Source: Plasmodium brasilianum
Taxonomy: Eukaryota; Apicomplexa; Aconoidasida; Haemosporida; Plasmodiidae
Assembly: GCF_023973825.1 (NCBI RefSeq)
Contig: NC_090126.1
Span: forward strand, 2,501,001-2,565,000
DNA: 64,000 bases
Reading direction: 5' to 3'
Shown: piece after piece, positions 1 through 12,892 of the stretch
Layout: each line of letters opens with the position of its first letter
Position numbering within the stretch: the first letter of the stretch is position 1
The notes under the pieces: model-generated
The model's database searches: none
The model's input: only the letters and a program-made list of their open reading frames with translations
Told to the model about the DNA's origin: nothing
Program-made: the position numbers and the translations under genes

Positions 1-308
1 AAGACATCTGTTCTTTCAGGACCATGAAAAGCACTTCCTCTAATTTTATTTGTTTTTGAATTATTTGAATTTAAATCATCAACTGTTATAATTTTTCCAT
101 GATATGTACTATTTAAATAACTAAATATGTCTCCTTGATCATTATGAGAAGTAGGACTTATCACCTTCGATTTTTCTACTGGTTTTATAATATCTAATAG
201 ATTTGTTGGTGCAATATATTTCCATTGGTTAAAGTCGTGCCATTTTCCTAAATATATATGATTTCCAGCTAGCTTTTTTCTTGTCAGATTTATAAATCCC
301 GATGCCAT
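1..308 (-). CDS. Unrecognised protein, N-terminal 102 residues (cut by window edge)
   Basis: On the minus strand an ATG at 308-306, preceded by an A-rich stretch, opens a reading frame that stays open to the window start. The protein begins MASGFINLTRKKL and continues with a mixed, non-low-complexity sequence containing KWHDFNQWKYIAP and, near the edge, RGSAFHGPERTDV. Composition and codon use look like a normal conserved core gene, with no signal peptide or membrane segment in this part. I do not recognise the family from these 102 residues. It lies upstream of, and in the same direction as, nothing visible to its left; the Pus10 gene follows it on the same strand 1.7 kb away. That this is coding is fairly sure; function is unknown. 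Confidence 0.75.
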   Translation of the reverse strand, partial: MASGFINLTRKKLAGNHIYLGKWHDFNQWKYIAPTNLLDIIKPVEKSKVISPTSHNDQGDIFSYLNSTYHGKIITVDDLNSNNSKTNKIRGSAFHGPERTDV

Positions 309-2008
309 TTTTACTTATAATAACATACTTTTTCCCAGTAGATAACTTCACAAGTATTTTGCATTTCTTTTTCTTTTTTTTTTTTTTAATTCCCTATGAA
401 AAGCTTATTTGTGCGTGTTTTGCTACTATTTATTAGGAATTATTTTTATATATTCTTTTGAAAAATATATAAAAGTTGAAGTCACTGGTAGCGTTTGCAT
501 ATTTTTAGCATTAAAACTATGCTTCATCAATATGTATAAACATGTAAAATGTGTAAATAATATGTATATGTGAACATTCCTAAACAGGCAAAAGTTATAT
601 CTTCACTGTTTTGGCAAAATATAATAAATTGCAAATAGTAAACATATATGGATAAGTTTCTTTTTTATACAAAAATAAAAAAGAGTGATTTTTTTTCTTC
701 CATATATATTCTGTGATCATTTTGAAATGTATATTTTAATTTATAAAAAAGAAAATTGAACACTGTTATCTTTAGGAGGGAATAAAAAAAAAGGAAAATA
801 AAAATGAAAAGTAAAGAATATGTTTTAATCGAAAAACATATTCTAAAAAATGCAGCATTTATTTTAATATGTACGTAAGCTTACATTTTTAATTAAATAT
901 ATATATAAATATTTATACATATGTATATACTTCATAAAATGGGTGCGCGAACATGAAATAAAATATGATTGAAAATATGAATGAAAATTTTTATTCACTT
1001 TATATGTAAATTATGCTGTTATTAAATAAACAAATTACTTTAAGCGTGTAATTTGTACAAAAAAAAGTAATTACACAATTCAACAAAAATGCGTTCTACC
1101 TTGTGTGCATATATATACATACATGAAAATACACACGTACATATATAATACATATATATATACACATGTTTGCTGTTATATTATGAGCTACAAAAATTAA
1201 AACGGGGTAACCTCATGGTCCCATTATTGATGAAACAATCTTTTTTATTAATTTTCCTTGGCATATGATTTTTTGAAAAGGCTAATGAGAGAATAAAAGA
1301 AACGTTGTAAAAAGGTGTAATTATTTAGAATATTATATATTTTTTTGACTATTTTAAAAGTTTAAAAAAAAAAAATTGTTTTTAGAGAGTGTTTCGGATA
1401 GGGATTGTTTTAAATTGATAAATAACTTTCCGTTAAATGTTAAATGATAAACGTTAAATGATAAATGTTAAATGTCTCAATTAAGAAAAGGAATAGTTTA
1501 TGATTTAAATTAAAATACTATTTATAAATGGGCAAAATAAGAAGATTTTATTAATTAAAAAAATATGAATAAGACGTATACACCGTTTTGACAAATAATA
1601 ACAAGTTAATAAAAATTACAATTACGAAAAAGCAAAATTAAACGGGGACTAGAAACAGATTAACAAATACTTTTATAAAAGCTACAAAAATTAAACCATT
1701 TGACAGTAAAGAAAAGACGTAAATAAAAATGCATATAATAAAGTTGTTGCATTTTTTCATATTCATTAATATAGTTTAGAATATGTAAAAAAATATATGA
1801 ATTTGCAAATACGTAAAAACGTAATCCTAATGCTTGGGCACCTTTTTGCTTTGCTTAATATGTCTCTCTATACATATATATATATATATATATATATGCA
1901 ACATATGCGCATATAGCTATGTATACATAACGAACTAAAAATACACACATGCGGCATGAACATATATGCGGTAAGGGTGAAGTACATAATGAGAAATTTA
2001 TTTTCCCC
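309..2008. other. Intergenic region, probable promoter of the leftmost gene
   Basis: About 1.7 kb between the start of the leftmost minus-strand gene and the stop codon of the Pus10 gene. It is AT-rich with poly-A/T runs, a (TA)n tract near 1875-1897, and short imperfect repeats of TTAAATGATAAA near 1435-1475. I see no gene in it. It should hold the promoter and 5' leader of the left gene and the 3' end of the Pus10 transcript. Confidence 0.6.
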
Positions 2009-4345
2009 TTAGTTTACATTATATATGAAACTTGACACATCTAAATTTAGTATATTAACGAAAGCATCTTCACCAAAAAAATATTTCATGTTTGGAAAAG
2101 TTCTTCCTCTATCACCATTAACGAATTCTTTTACATACATACCAGACTGTGCTAATATATATAATAAAGAAAAATGTTCATGAATAAAAACAAGATTAAA
2201 CTCATAAACTTTTCTTTCTCTTTGTATTAGTCCTCTTCTATGAAGTACCCTTATTGGTGTTTTTTGCATAACGCTAATTACGTAGGAACTATTTTTTTCA
2301 TAATTTAAAACATCGTTATTAATTTGTTGTATTTTTTCTTTGTTCATTAAAGTGGAATGATATATTAGGCATTTATATGCTTTTTTTCTTTCTTCACCAT
2401 ACTTCATAACCTTTTTTATTAGTTTATAATTTGTGCTAAAGGCAATATTGCTTAATTTAACATCAACTAGATCATTAATATTGTAACACAGGGAATTTTT
2501 ATTTTTTGTAATCCCCTTTTTTAAAACATTTTTATCTTCTGTGTCAACTATATTATTATCTATATGATCGATTTTATTTGAGTTAAAATGTAAATACACA
2601 TCATCCGTATAACCGTTTTCTGCATTACCTAGAATGTGAATTTTTTGATTATTACAAGTTTCTTTATTCAATTTTGAATCATCTGATAGCAATACTTCCA
2701 GCTCTTTATTATAATTATATGATATATGATATATACCTATTTTATGTTCTTCAAGGGTTTTATCCTTTGCTTGTTCTACTATCACTTTATTAGATATTAT
2801 ATCATATAAGGAAAAAGTATTATTTTTCGTTATTAATGCGTAAAATTCCTTTATTTCGTGTGAAGAATCATGGGTCTTTTCCTCATTACCCGAATATTGA
2901 TTTAGTGAACTTTGACATAACAAATTTTCTCTAAACGAGTTTTCACATATCGAATTTTCACTTGTGGGCTTATAATGTTGAAGAAAGTTATTTAACTGGT
3001 CTATTGTTTTAATTTCAGAAGTATCACTACTAGTACTGTAATTTGTTGCTAGTTTTTTTAACTTGCTAAAAAATAAAAAGAAATTTAAGTAGGAAAATTT
3101 TGTCTCTCTTAAAACAAAAACAAAAGGTCTACCAATATTCATCATACGAGCATCTTTATCTTCTCTTCCAGAACCAATAAATGTACAACTAGTCGATAAA
3201 AATATTTTTCTAAAAATTTCATAAATACATTCTTCTACTGATAAAATACTTACGAATGAATCATTTTCTAACCATTTCGTTTGAGAGATTTCTTTACTAT
3301 ATTTATTGTAATAACCGCATATACACAAATTATTAAGTGAAATATATATATCAAAAACAAAAGGAGAGATTTTAGTAGCTAACTCATTATCTTCCTCCTT
3401 TTTCGCTAGCCCTTCTTCATCGGCTTTTTTCTCTATCTTATTAGCTCCTTCGTCATTCGCAGAACAATTATAGGTATCATTTGCATTATAAGAGTTGAAC
3501 TTTTTACTATCTTCTATATTATCTATTATTTTTTGTCTTTTAGAATGGTAGTTTTTTCGGCTTTCATGTTTATATAACGATTCATTAAACTCGTTATTTT
3601 TATCTTTATCCTCTTCAGTTGTATTAGCAGTAAAAATTAGTACAGATTGCTTGTACAAATTCACAGCAAATTCAATTTTTTCTTTGCTTAAATTTAGAGT
3701 TTTAAATATTTTAATATAAAATGTCAAATAAAAATATATTAAAACAAATATGAAAACTTTATAAATTTTTTGTTTGATAAAATCATTCTCTATTTTTACT
3801 TTAACAATAACATATTCTTTTATTTGTTCAAAAATTTTTTGAAATGTGTGTAAAGAAATATTTTCATTTTCGCTTATTTTTTTTGCTTCATGCAGATAGA
3901 AAAAAAAAAAAACTATATCAATATTATACAAAAGAATATGAAATATTTTTTTCATATTATTAAAATTATCGTTAATTTTCTGTTCCTCCTCTGGGCTGAA
4001 CAGTAATTTTTCTTTTATCATATTATGATGAAAACTGCTATTTTTATTATAAAATAATATTAAATCAATGTTGTGTAATCCTTTACATTTTTTGCATAAA
4101 TGTAAATTCATATAAACTTTTTTATACACATCCTGTAAATCGCAATTAATAATTTCTTTTTCATAGTTTAAGTATTTTAAAAATCGTTCTTTACTATTAT
4201 GCAGAAAATGTTTTTTCGGATTATTTTCTTTTTTGCCCTCTTTGTCATAAGTGTAATCGTTCAAAAAGTGTTCATCGAAGAAAAGATAGTCATCGTCAAG
4301 TAATTTTTCTTGTGATACTGAGCAACGAAAGCAGGTGTTGTCCAT
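2009..4345 (-). CDS. PUS10: tRNA pseudouridine synthase Pus10-like
   Basis: Single-exon gene of 778 residues. The frame is open another 100 codons upstream, but the start is placed at 4345 because that ATG sits in an AAAACAATGG context just before the conserved part, while the upstream codons are low-complexity hydrophobic sequence. Two CxxC pairs (residues 5/8 and 84/87) match the zinc-binding pairs of the Pus10 N-terminal domain. The catalytic block GREDKDAR lies at 393-400, with D396 the expected nucleophile, followed by GRPF at 405-408. The C-terminus carries KTPIRVLHRRG, then GMYVKEFVNGD and GRTFPN, the characteristic Pus10 ending. Pus10 enzymes make pseudouridine at positions 54/55 of tRNAs. 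It is longer than the human enzyme (529 residues) because of lysine/asparagine-rich inserts, especially about residues 240-325 and after 430. Head-to-head with the phosphoesterase gene. Confidence 0.9.
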   Translation of the reverse strand: MDNTCFRCSVSQEKLLDDDYLFFDEHFLNDYTYDKEGKKENNPKKHFLHNSKERFLKYLNYEKEIINCDLQDVYKKVYMNLHLCKKCKGLHNIDLILFYNKNSSFHHNMIKEKLLFSPEEEQKINDNFNNMKKIFHILLYNIDIVFFFFYLHEAKKISENENISLHTFQKIFEQIKEYVIVKVKIENDFIKQKIYKVFIFVLIYFYLTFYIKIFKTLNLSKEKIEFAVNLYKQSVLIFTANTTEEDKDKNNEFNESLYKHESRKNYHSKRQKIIDNIEDSKKFNSYNANDTYNCSANDEGANKIEKKADEEGLAKKEEDNELATKISPFVFDIYISLNNLCICGYYNKYSKEISQTKWLENDSFVSILSVEECIYEIFRKIFLSTSCTFIGSGREDKDARMMNIGRPFVFVLRETKFSYLNFFLFFSKLKKLATNYSTSSDTSEIKTIDQLNNFLQHYKPTSENSICENSFRENLLCQSSLNQYSGNEEKTHDSSHEIKEFYALITKNNTFSLYDIISNKVIVEQAKDKTLEEHKIGIYHISYNYNKELEVLLSDDSKLNKETCNNQKIHILGNAENGYTDDVYLHFNSNKIDHIDNNIVDTEDKNVLKKGITKNKNSLCYNINDLVDVKLSNIAFSTNYKLIKKVMKYGEERKKAYKCLIYHSTLMNKEKIQQINNDVLNYEKNSSYVISVMQKTPIRVLHRRGLIQRERKVYEFNLVFIHEHFSLLYILAQSGMYVKEFVNGDRGRTFPNMKYFFGEDAFVNILNLDVSSFIYNVN

Positions 4346-4895
4346 TGTTTTTTTTTTTTTGAAGCCAAGAAGGGTAAAATAAAATGGGTCGGTAAACAAA
4401 TTAGCGGGGTAAATAAAAGTAATGTTTGAGCAAAAATAACAAGGTAAAAAAATTTTTAAGGGAATATATATGCATTTACATACTAGTACATGTGAATTTA
4501 ATTTATATTTACACGAGAAAAATAAAAATAAAATAAAAAATAAAAAAAATCCTGTACAAATAATTTCTTTAACATTCAATGTTTTGTAGTAGCAATTTCT
4601 TATTTTGTTTTGTTGAAACCTCGACACATTTATAAATCTTCTCAAGTTTTTATTTTATATGCATGTTAGCATAACACTTAAAATATGAAGAAATATCTGA
4701 TGTTTTGTAGTATATATCTAGATATATTGCTCTTCGTCAATGATTTAGGAGCAAAATATTTAAAAAAAAAAAAAGAAAAAAAAATATCCTTTTTATTATT
4801 AAAAATTAAAAGTTGCAAAATTGCGTATATGTGTTTTTTCAACATAAATGACAAAAAAAAAAAGAAGAAAAATTTGTTGAATAAAAATGTAATTA

Positions 4896-4931
<36 letters not shown>

Positions 4932-5608
4932 TATATACATGTAGCTATATTTTTTAATATTCTGCAACTTAGCATCTTCTTTTTTTATATATTCTTTTTT
5001 ATTCTTCGTATGGAATTTTTTGTGTTTATTAATTACTGTTTTTTCGTTAATGTTTACTTTTTTAACTGATGATGAATTGATGTGTATTTGTTTGTTATGC
5101 CATTTCGCATGTATTGATAGCAGCGTATGGCTTACTTTCTATATACATGTGTGAATATGTGTGGATACGTATGCATACATATTCTCATACGTTTATATGT
5201 AAGCATGTGTACATATATATGAATATATATACATATACACATTAACATTTCCATAACACACTAAGTTGTGATAATTTATATTCATATTAAAAAGAAGTAA
5301 GATTATTATTAGTGCATAATATTGGTTTCACTATATTTTACTTTATATTATATCCAAATAGAAATTCTTATTTGAGTCACTTGAACTAATATAAGTATTT
5401 CTTATCCTAGAAAAAGAAACATACACATTTATACAAATATTTAAACATATTTTTATGGTACTTAAAACTATTATGTATACTGATGACTGAAAAAATAATA
5501 AAAGAAAATAATATATTCTAAACTAAATTTATTAATTTTTATATACTGAAGGAAATTTAACATTGAATATTTTAATATCAAAAAAGTTATATATGTAAGT
5601 TCTTCATA
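4346..5608. promoter_or_regulatory. Shared upstream region of divergent Pus10 and phosphoesterase genes
   Basis: About 1.26 kb between two divergently transcribed genes, so it must contain both promoters. It holds a 27-base T tract near 4901-4927 and several A tracts, which are typical of Plasmodium promoters. A 71-codon open stretch at 4685-4900 is lysine-rich low complexity and is not accepted as a gene. No specific factor site can be named from sequence alone. Confidence 0.5.
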
Positions 5609-5734
5609 ATGATAAACATTAATGAGGCAATTAACGAAAACTTAGATTTGTTTATTTATGAAGATCCTGAAAAATGTGAAGTGCAAAATTTATTTGAGTC
5701 TATCCAAGCACCATGGTTTTACCACTTAATGCAC

Positions 5735-5769
<35 letters not shown>

Positions 5770-8700
5770 TATAAAAAATTAAAATTAAAAATATAATAAT
5801 AGGAGCAACAAATGGGTATATACATATCTATATACAAACATATAAACATACATACGAATATTGGATATATAAAGAAAAATAAAATAAAGAGTTATTATTA
5901 GAGCATATTCCACATGTTGTTACAAAGAATTTTGTGGAGAAAATAATGTTCATCGTGGTATTAGAAAATTTAATGTTACACGTTCTTATGAATACGAATT
6001 TTATTCACATATTTGTAAGTCTTTGAAAGTTGTTCATACTTATTACTATTATTTTTTCTTTCTTTATTTATTTGATTAAACCATTACATTTTTAGTGCTA
6101 GAACTGAATAAAGAGGACTTTATTAATATAAAAAATATCATTGAACATGTGAAAAAAAGGGGAAATGAAAATTATCATATATTAGACATAATAGATTACA
6201 AAACGTATAGTGATATAATGCGAAAGATTAACAGCAACGTGAAGAACACCCTATCTGTATATTTATTTTCGTGCAAATATTTTTTAAGTAAGTACTCCAA
6301 AAACATAGAATCGAGTAGACACATTCATTTTGTTTTCGTATTTGGGAATAATACAGCAGACTTGGTAAAAATAAAGCATACAAAGGAAAAAGGCATAAAC
6401 ATGAAATATACAAATGAAAAAGCAAAAATGAAACACACAGTTGAAAGAGAAATAAAAATTTATATGCACATACGTGGGTTTGTAATTAAATACGCGGATA
6501 TATACATGTACTTATGAATCGTATTATTTTTTTAGGATTCAGTTTGCTCATCCATTATATATAGTTTTTTTTTATATATATGGTATTGCCTAAAAAGTAA
6601 AATTATTAAGGAAAATGAATCGGATATTTTGAAATTTTTTATTCCTGTTATTAATATTAAAAAGAGTGATATGAAGCTTAAAAATTTGGTAAAAATAATA
6701 TATAATACACTCTCAGAATTGTGCTTTTTTTTTTTTTTTTTTTTTATACTTTATTTTGATTATTAATTATTTCATTCTTTTGTGTGCTTAAAATGATTAG
6801 ATGTTTATATGCTTTACTTCTATATTCAACACATTTTAATATATTTTTTTATAATATATTAATTTCATATAAAGTGAAAACTTTTTTGTACCGTAATTAT
6901 TGTTTTTAGATAACCTGGTGGTTGGAGAAGTGCGAAATGTACAACCCTGAAGAAATTTTAGTTTTTAATGACGATCAAAATTTGCTTGAAGTATGGAAAT
7001 TAAGAGAAGAGAAAACGATATGTTAAATATGTTTTATTAATTTTTTTTTTTTTGGAAATATAAATAAAAAAGGAATTCCTTCTTTTTTCAGGTTTTAAAG
7101 TGTGAGAATAAATATGATGTGTGTTTTGTTGACTTTAATGACTTTGAATCGAATAATATATAGTAAGTATTTTTAAGTACAGTTTCTTTTTTTTTTTTTT
7201 TGAAATCTTTGAAGCGCATTCTATATTAACAACTTCTGTGTATATATAAATTTATATGTATGTATGTATGTATGTGTGTACATATATATATGTACACATG
7301 TATGCTTATATATGTGCATCAATATGCATTTTGTTAACAATTACATTCATGCTTAAATCTGTTTTATTAGTAACATAAATAATGTGAAATCCATAATTGA
7401 TCATCATATGCTTAAAGAAGAGGTAAAAAATAAAAGAATAACCAAGTCAGTTTATCCTATATACGTTTGTAGCTGTATGGTCATTATAGCCTATCTGGTA
7501 AGCACATAAAAAATCGAAGAAAAATGAAAGTGAAAATTTTGCAATATTTATGAATCATGGTTATTATTAAATGAAAAAGTATGTTTTTTTTACTTTAGTA
7601 TAAATATTCTAGCAAATTCCTTGGAATTCCTTTTATTAACAAGAACATGATGTGGCTAATATACGGAGCTATATTGAAAGGTTTAAAACAATAAAATAAA
7701 ATATAGTATATAATGTAATGTAATTTAAGAAAATGAATGTTTTTCTTGGATTAGAAAATTGTACATACGTGTATTTCCGAGGGGTATATATTTTTTCATA
7801 TTTTTGTTTATGCATACATACAAAGTTTATAAGACTTAAATAAATGTATGCATTTTTTTATAGATTCAAATAATTTCTCAAAAGAAGGTTATGGAAAACG
7901 ATGGATACAGCAGTAATACATGAGAAAAATTAATAGTATTAACTATTTAAAATGAAAATTTTCTTTTTAACATAAATACTGAATATAGAGAGCAGATCAA
8001 TTAATAAATTACGCATGTCTGTTTACTTTATTTTTTAGAGATTTAAATATATTCCAGTCCTTGAAAAGATTTTTTAGAATATCAAATAAGATGGACATAT
8101 ACCTTACTTACACTTTTAATATTATTAGATTTTCTATAAATTTAAAAAAATTTGTAAGAAATTGAAATAATAAGGAAAATGATACATTTCAGGAGATAAA
8201 TACTTTTATAAAATTTTTAGCAATACGCTGATATAAAATAAAACGAAAACAGATTCAGATTAATGGAATGAATAGTGCTACTTCTGATATTTGTGTTTAT
8301 GTTGATGCTAATATGTGCACCATTTTTGTATATTCTTTACAGGGAATTGAAAATTTATTATTTGCTGACTACAAAGACTATAATTATGAAGTTCTAGAAA
8401 AAAAAATAAAAGTATGGAGTAAACAAAATTAAGATATAGTTTTTTCTATAATTTTTCAGTATTTACTTTGTCATTTTACGTTATGTTGTTCCAATCATTG
8501 CAACTTTTTCCTAACAAATTTTTTCATCTTTTTAATTTTTAGATAAGAATAGCGTCAATAGATTTTAGCATAGATTTGTTATTTTCTAATGAAGACATTA
8601 ACCGCTTAGTTAGAAAATTAGTAAGTTCCATAAAATATGAAAACGATGTACATACATGTATATATATTAATACATATTTATACATATTTATACATATCTT

Positions 8701-9463
8701 CACATATTGTGCTTATACATAATGATGTAAGAATAACTTGATGTTTTAATTATGATGCTAATTTTGCTACCTCTTTTTTAGTATGAGCTGTGCGGAGAAA
8801 ACAACTTTTCTTTTTTCATTTTACTTGGATCTTATTTAGATAATTATAGTAAATTTAATAAAAATACAAAATTGAAAAAAAAAAAAAAAAAATATTATTA
8901 AAAGGATTAACACGTATTTTTTTATTTTTTTTTTTTATTTTTATCCTGAACAGAACTAAATAAAGATATGGGCATGTTTTTTTACAATAATGATGTGAAT
9001 AAAGATGGTAATCGTTATATAAAGGAATATTATTATGAAATGTCTTTTGTTTATTTGTATATAATTATATTTATTACTTATATTTATTAATTATTGAATA
9101 CTTTATTTTTTCCCTTACAAGATTTAATGAATGCCTTGTTAGAAAACAAAGATATAAAGCTTGCCAAGAAAGGGTGTAAAAATATAACGTGGGAAAACAA
9201 TTCGTATGATATTGGCATTTTCCAAATTGTAATTAAACCATTTTTAATTTATTATTATTCTTTTATTAACCATAAACTGTTGTTTCACTTTACTTTATTT
9301 CGTTTTACTTCATTTTATAGTGCTATATTCATTTCACCTTGTTTCATCGTGCCTTATTTTATTTTACCTTTTTTCATTTTTCTTTATTTTCTTTTTTTTG
9401 TAGAATAATCAAAGTTACTCAAGAAAAAGATTAGAATATTTTTTAAATGAATATTTTTCCTAA
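5609..9463 (+). CDS. DHH-family phosphoesterase, exopolyphosphatase (PPX1)/PRUNE-like, about 16 exons
   Basis: Exons read by frame: 5609-5735, about 5903-6014, 6096-6364, 6536-6688, 6910-6990, 7092-7162, 7371-7497, 7599-7680, 7864-7912, 8039-8153, 8343-8411, 8543-8620, 8782-8848, 8954-9007, 9122-9228, 9404-9463 (stop TAA). The second exon's frame is the least certain. The spliced protein of about 540 residues shows the PPX1/PRUNE signature in order: GNNTADLDS across the exon 3/4 junction, FVDFND in exon 6, IIDHH in exon 7, AILKDSNNFS across exons 8/9, and the family ending IGIFQINNQ then SRKRLEYFLNEY. Such enzymes hydrolyse terminal phosphate from polyphosphate or short phosphoanhydrides using two metal ions; the exact substrate cannot be told. 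The motif II histidine/asparagine position reads F (VDFND). About 160 residues precede motif I, more than in yeast PPX1. Runs head-to-head with Pus10. Confidence 0.85.
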
Positions 9464-10072
9464 TTTCATAAAATTATTTTATTTTTTGTACATGTTTATA
9501 TAATATCAAATTTAGTGCAAAAATATAATATAAAAGTTACACATTTCAGTTTATACCTCTACATAAATGTATTCTGAAAAAAAAAAAAAAAAAAAGGATA
9601 AAAACCGAAGAATAAAGTGATCCTTACGAAAGCACGAAAGACATAAATATATTTTTTGCTTTTTTTTCATATTTTTCTTTTTTTTCTTTTTTTTCTTTTT
9701 TTTTTTGATTTAACAAAAAAGATTTCATATTTTTAATTAAATTCATGAACTATAAATTGAAATATTTAAAAATTGGAAAATACGAAAATTATAAAGGGAT
9801 AATATGAAATCCTGATAGTTATCAATAATAATTGCTAGTAATTAGATAAAATATGTAAAAAAATTTTGCGGAAATAAGAAAACATAAAAAATATTTTTAA
9901 TTATGTATATGTGTATTTGCATATACAGACATATTCACATATTAGTAAATGAGTAAAAGTATACTCATTATAATGTAGATTGTTATTGTACAAAAACATA
10001 ATTGTATATAAACTTAAAAAGAAATAAGTAAAGGTTTACTATAAAAAGTATTTCGCTAATGTTGTAGTACAT
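9464..10072. other. Intergenic, between phosphoesterase and LRR gene
   Basis: About 600 bases with long A and T tracts (near 9578-9597 and 9660-9710). It carries the 3' end of the phosphoesterase transcript and the likely promoter of the LRR gene. No gene seen. Confidence 0.6.
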
Positions 10073-10647
10073 ATGGAGAGTACAAACTCAAATGAAGAAG
10101 GTTTCACTGATATTCCAAAAAAAAAGGAAAACGAGGAAATAGTTTCTTCTGAACATATAGAAAATGATATATTAGAAAAATATGATATTTTTTCAAATGT
10201 TTATACTTCAAGTGATAACTCCAGTTTTGTAGATAGCGAAGAAGATACATCATCCAAAAATTTAGGTTTCTATAAATAACTTTTTTAAATAAGCTATTTT
10301 ATAAATCATGTTTCTTGTTCCCCTACACTGATATGAATATGTTGTCTATTTATTAGTTAAACTATGTTAAAGTATTCATTTTCATATCGTTCCTTTTGCA
10401 AGTTTTTTCCTTTTTTCCCTTTATTCTTTTTTTTTTTTTTTTTTTGTTCCTTATACAGAAAATTCTAAGAATAAAAATATTTTAAGCTTAACTGTTCATA
10501 ATATCATAAATATTTATCCTAACAATGAAAGAAACAGAGAATTTAAGAAGTCTAAGGTACCATCCTTTTAAAAATACCTTTTGTTTGTGATGTACCCACA
10601 TATAAATATAAATATATATATCCACATAAAAATATAAATATAAATAA

Positions 10648-10689
<42 letters not shown>

Positions 10690-12892
10690 GTATGTATGAG
10701 TACATGCACAAATGCAAACATTCAATCATCCAATTACTGAATAACTTAATGATTTTAGAATTAAACGTTTTCTTCCTCCTTTATGTAAAATTTCAGCAAA
10801 AAAAAATTGATGAAAAAAGAAAAAAAGAGTTTGACAAAGAGAGAGAAATAACAGAAAAGAAGAAAAAAATATATGACGAAAAAAGACAAAAAAAATTAGA
10901 GATATATAAAATAGGGAAAAAAAAAAAGAAACTAATAGAAAAGGAAATATATAATAAGGAAAATATTGAATATAATTATTTAATGATTTTAAATTATTTT
11001 GAGTATTTAATGGAAAATGGAAAACGTGGTGATATTTATTTTTCCTTTCACGATTTGTACGTGTCACCAATGAGGTTGTACTATTTTGCTAATATAAATA
11101 TTGATCAAATTTATTACTTAGGTAATAAGCAACACTCACAGGAAATAAAAGTATCTGTACTAGTAGAGTTATATGAGGACGTGAAAATATATGTATTCAT
11201 GTTTATGTATATATATATATATATATATATACATATATACATATATACATTCATGCATATATGTGCGTGTTTATATTATTATAATTATTTCCCATCCTGT
11301 TAAAACTTCATTAACGTATATCACAGATTTGTCAAGGAAATGGTTAACAGATAACTACGTCTCAATTATATTAGAATTGTGTACATGTAAAAAAATAAAG
11401 ATCTTGAACTTATCTTATAATAAAATAACGTTCATTGGACTTATTCATTTTTCTAAATTCCTATCGGTAATGTTTATTACGCAAATATATATATATATAT
11501 ATATATGTGCAGTCAGAACAAACAACAATGGTAATAATAGAACGAACGATTCTGAGGAAGGAATTATAAACATATTTCAAAAAAAAATTTATGATTATTT
11601 TGTAGGAGAACAAAACTTTGTTTTGTCTTAATCTGGAAAGTAATGATTTAACAAATAGAGGTCAAAATATTGAGGAAGTTAATAGGCTTTTAGAATCAAT
11701 AAAAAATAATAAATCATTAAGAATATTGAATCTAGCTAATACAAATATGAATAAGGTGAATTGTCTATTTTTATCGAAAAATTAATGAAAATTCTTTTTT
11801 ATTATTTTACTAAACCTTATGTCATTTTATGTTATTTTGTTTTATACTATTTTTCTTTGTTTGTATAACTGTAGAATAATGGAGACGCAATGTGTGAGAT
11901 GCTAGAAATTAATAAATCGATAATAGAAATGAACTTCGAGAATAACAATTTTAGTATGTCTTAAAATCGTGTACTCTCATTTATTAAGGATGAAGTAGAT
12001 ATAGAAACGTCAACTATATAATGTTATATTATTTTCCTTTCTTTTTTTTTTTTTTAGCTTGTGATCAAAATTGCAGAATAATAAAATATTTAATACGAAA
12101 TAAAAACATATGGACAAAACAAGCAGAAAATGAAAAAGAAGAAAATGATAAAATGGAAAAGGAGGAAAGTTATATGCGTGCTTACCTGATGTCTGTAGAA
12201 TCTTCAATGTAATAATTTAAAGATAACTATTATACTTAAATGTGAATACACAAATTTTTACGTGTAAACATGTATGAACGTGTATTTTGAAATATACTAT
12301 ACATACTACTAGATATATACATATACTAATTATTTTTATTTATAACACATATCATTATATATTTAAACATGTATTATATCTTCCCCTTTAGAATTGAAAT
12401 TGAAAACAAGGAAAGCAGAAAAAATTTAAATAAAATGGTAAGGGAAATGAGAAATTAAGAGAAAAGTAGTGCAAAAAAAAAAAAAATAATAATAATAATA
12501 ATAATAAGTGAACATATAAACATGTATACATGTTCATATATTTTGGGCACTTAACATTAATCTAATTCTAAAAAACGCAGGTATATATAAATATGTGGAG
12601 GGAAGAAATAAAACGAAAAGAATTAAATGAAGAAGAAATTCATGAGTCACTGGAAAAAGTAAAACCACCAATTTTCCTACATATTTTTTGCGAGGACGAA
12701 ACATGTTATTTTATTTGTGTACAAATATATATATATATATATGTACGTGGACACATGTTTATATAAATGCATATACTCATATGTGCATATGTATACAATA
12801 CATTTTTATTACTTGTCAATACGTATTATTAGGAACATGAAAAAAGAATAAAAAAGGCACAGATGAAAAAAAAGAAAAAGAAAAAGAAATGA
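10073..12892 (+). CDS. Leucine-rich-repeat protein, 10 exons
   Basis: Exons, all joined in frame with GT-AG introns: 10073-10265, 10459-10556, 10797-11121, 11327-11466, 11606-11755, 11875-11953, 12058-12208, 12392-12437, 12581-12658, 12833-12892; total 439 residues. The N-terminus is acidic (MESTNSNEEG) and is followed by a long charged, probably coiled-coil stretch rich in K/E in exon 3. Exons 4-6 encode leucine-rich repeats: KIKILNLSYNKIT, LFCLNLESNDLTNRG, LRILNLANTNMNK and IIEMNFENNNF, one repeat per about 28 residues or more, of the ribonuclease-inhibitor-like spacing. The C-terminal exons are again charged and end in a lysine-only tail. LRR proteins are protein-binding scaffolds; no catalytic domain is visible and the partner is unknown. 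No signal peptide, so probably cytosolic or nuclear. Confidence 0.8.

Noticed and set aside
4346..4645. 100-codon upstream extension of the Pus10 frame
   Set aside because: Hydrophobic low-complexity sequence ahead of a poly-A stretch and a good ATG context at 4345; Pus10 is not a membrane protein.
4685..4900. 71-codon plus-strand frame
   Set aside because: Lysine-rich low complexity in a divergent promoter region; no family features.
10488..11070. Minus-strand frames opposite the LRR gene exons
   Set aside because: Phe/Tyr/Ile-rich shadows of lysine-rich exons and of a (TA)n intron.
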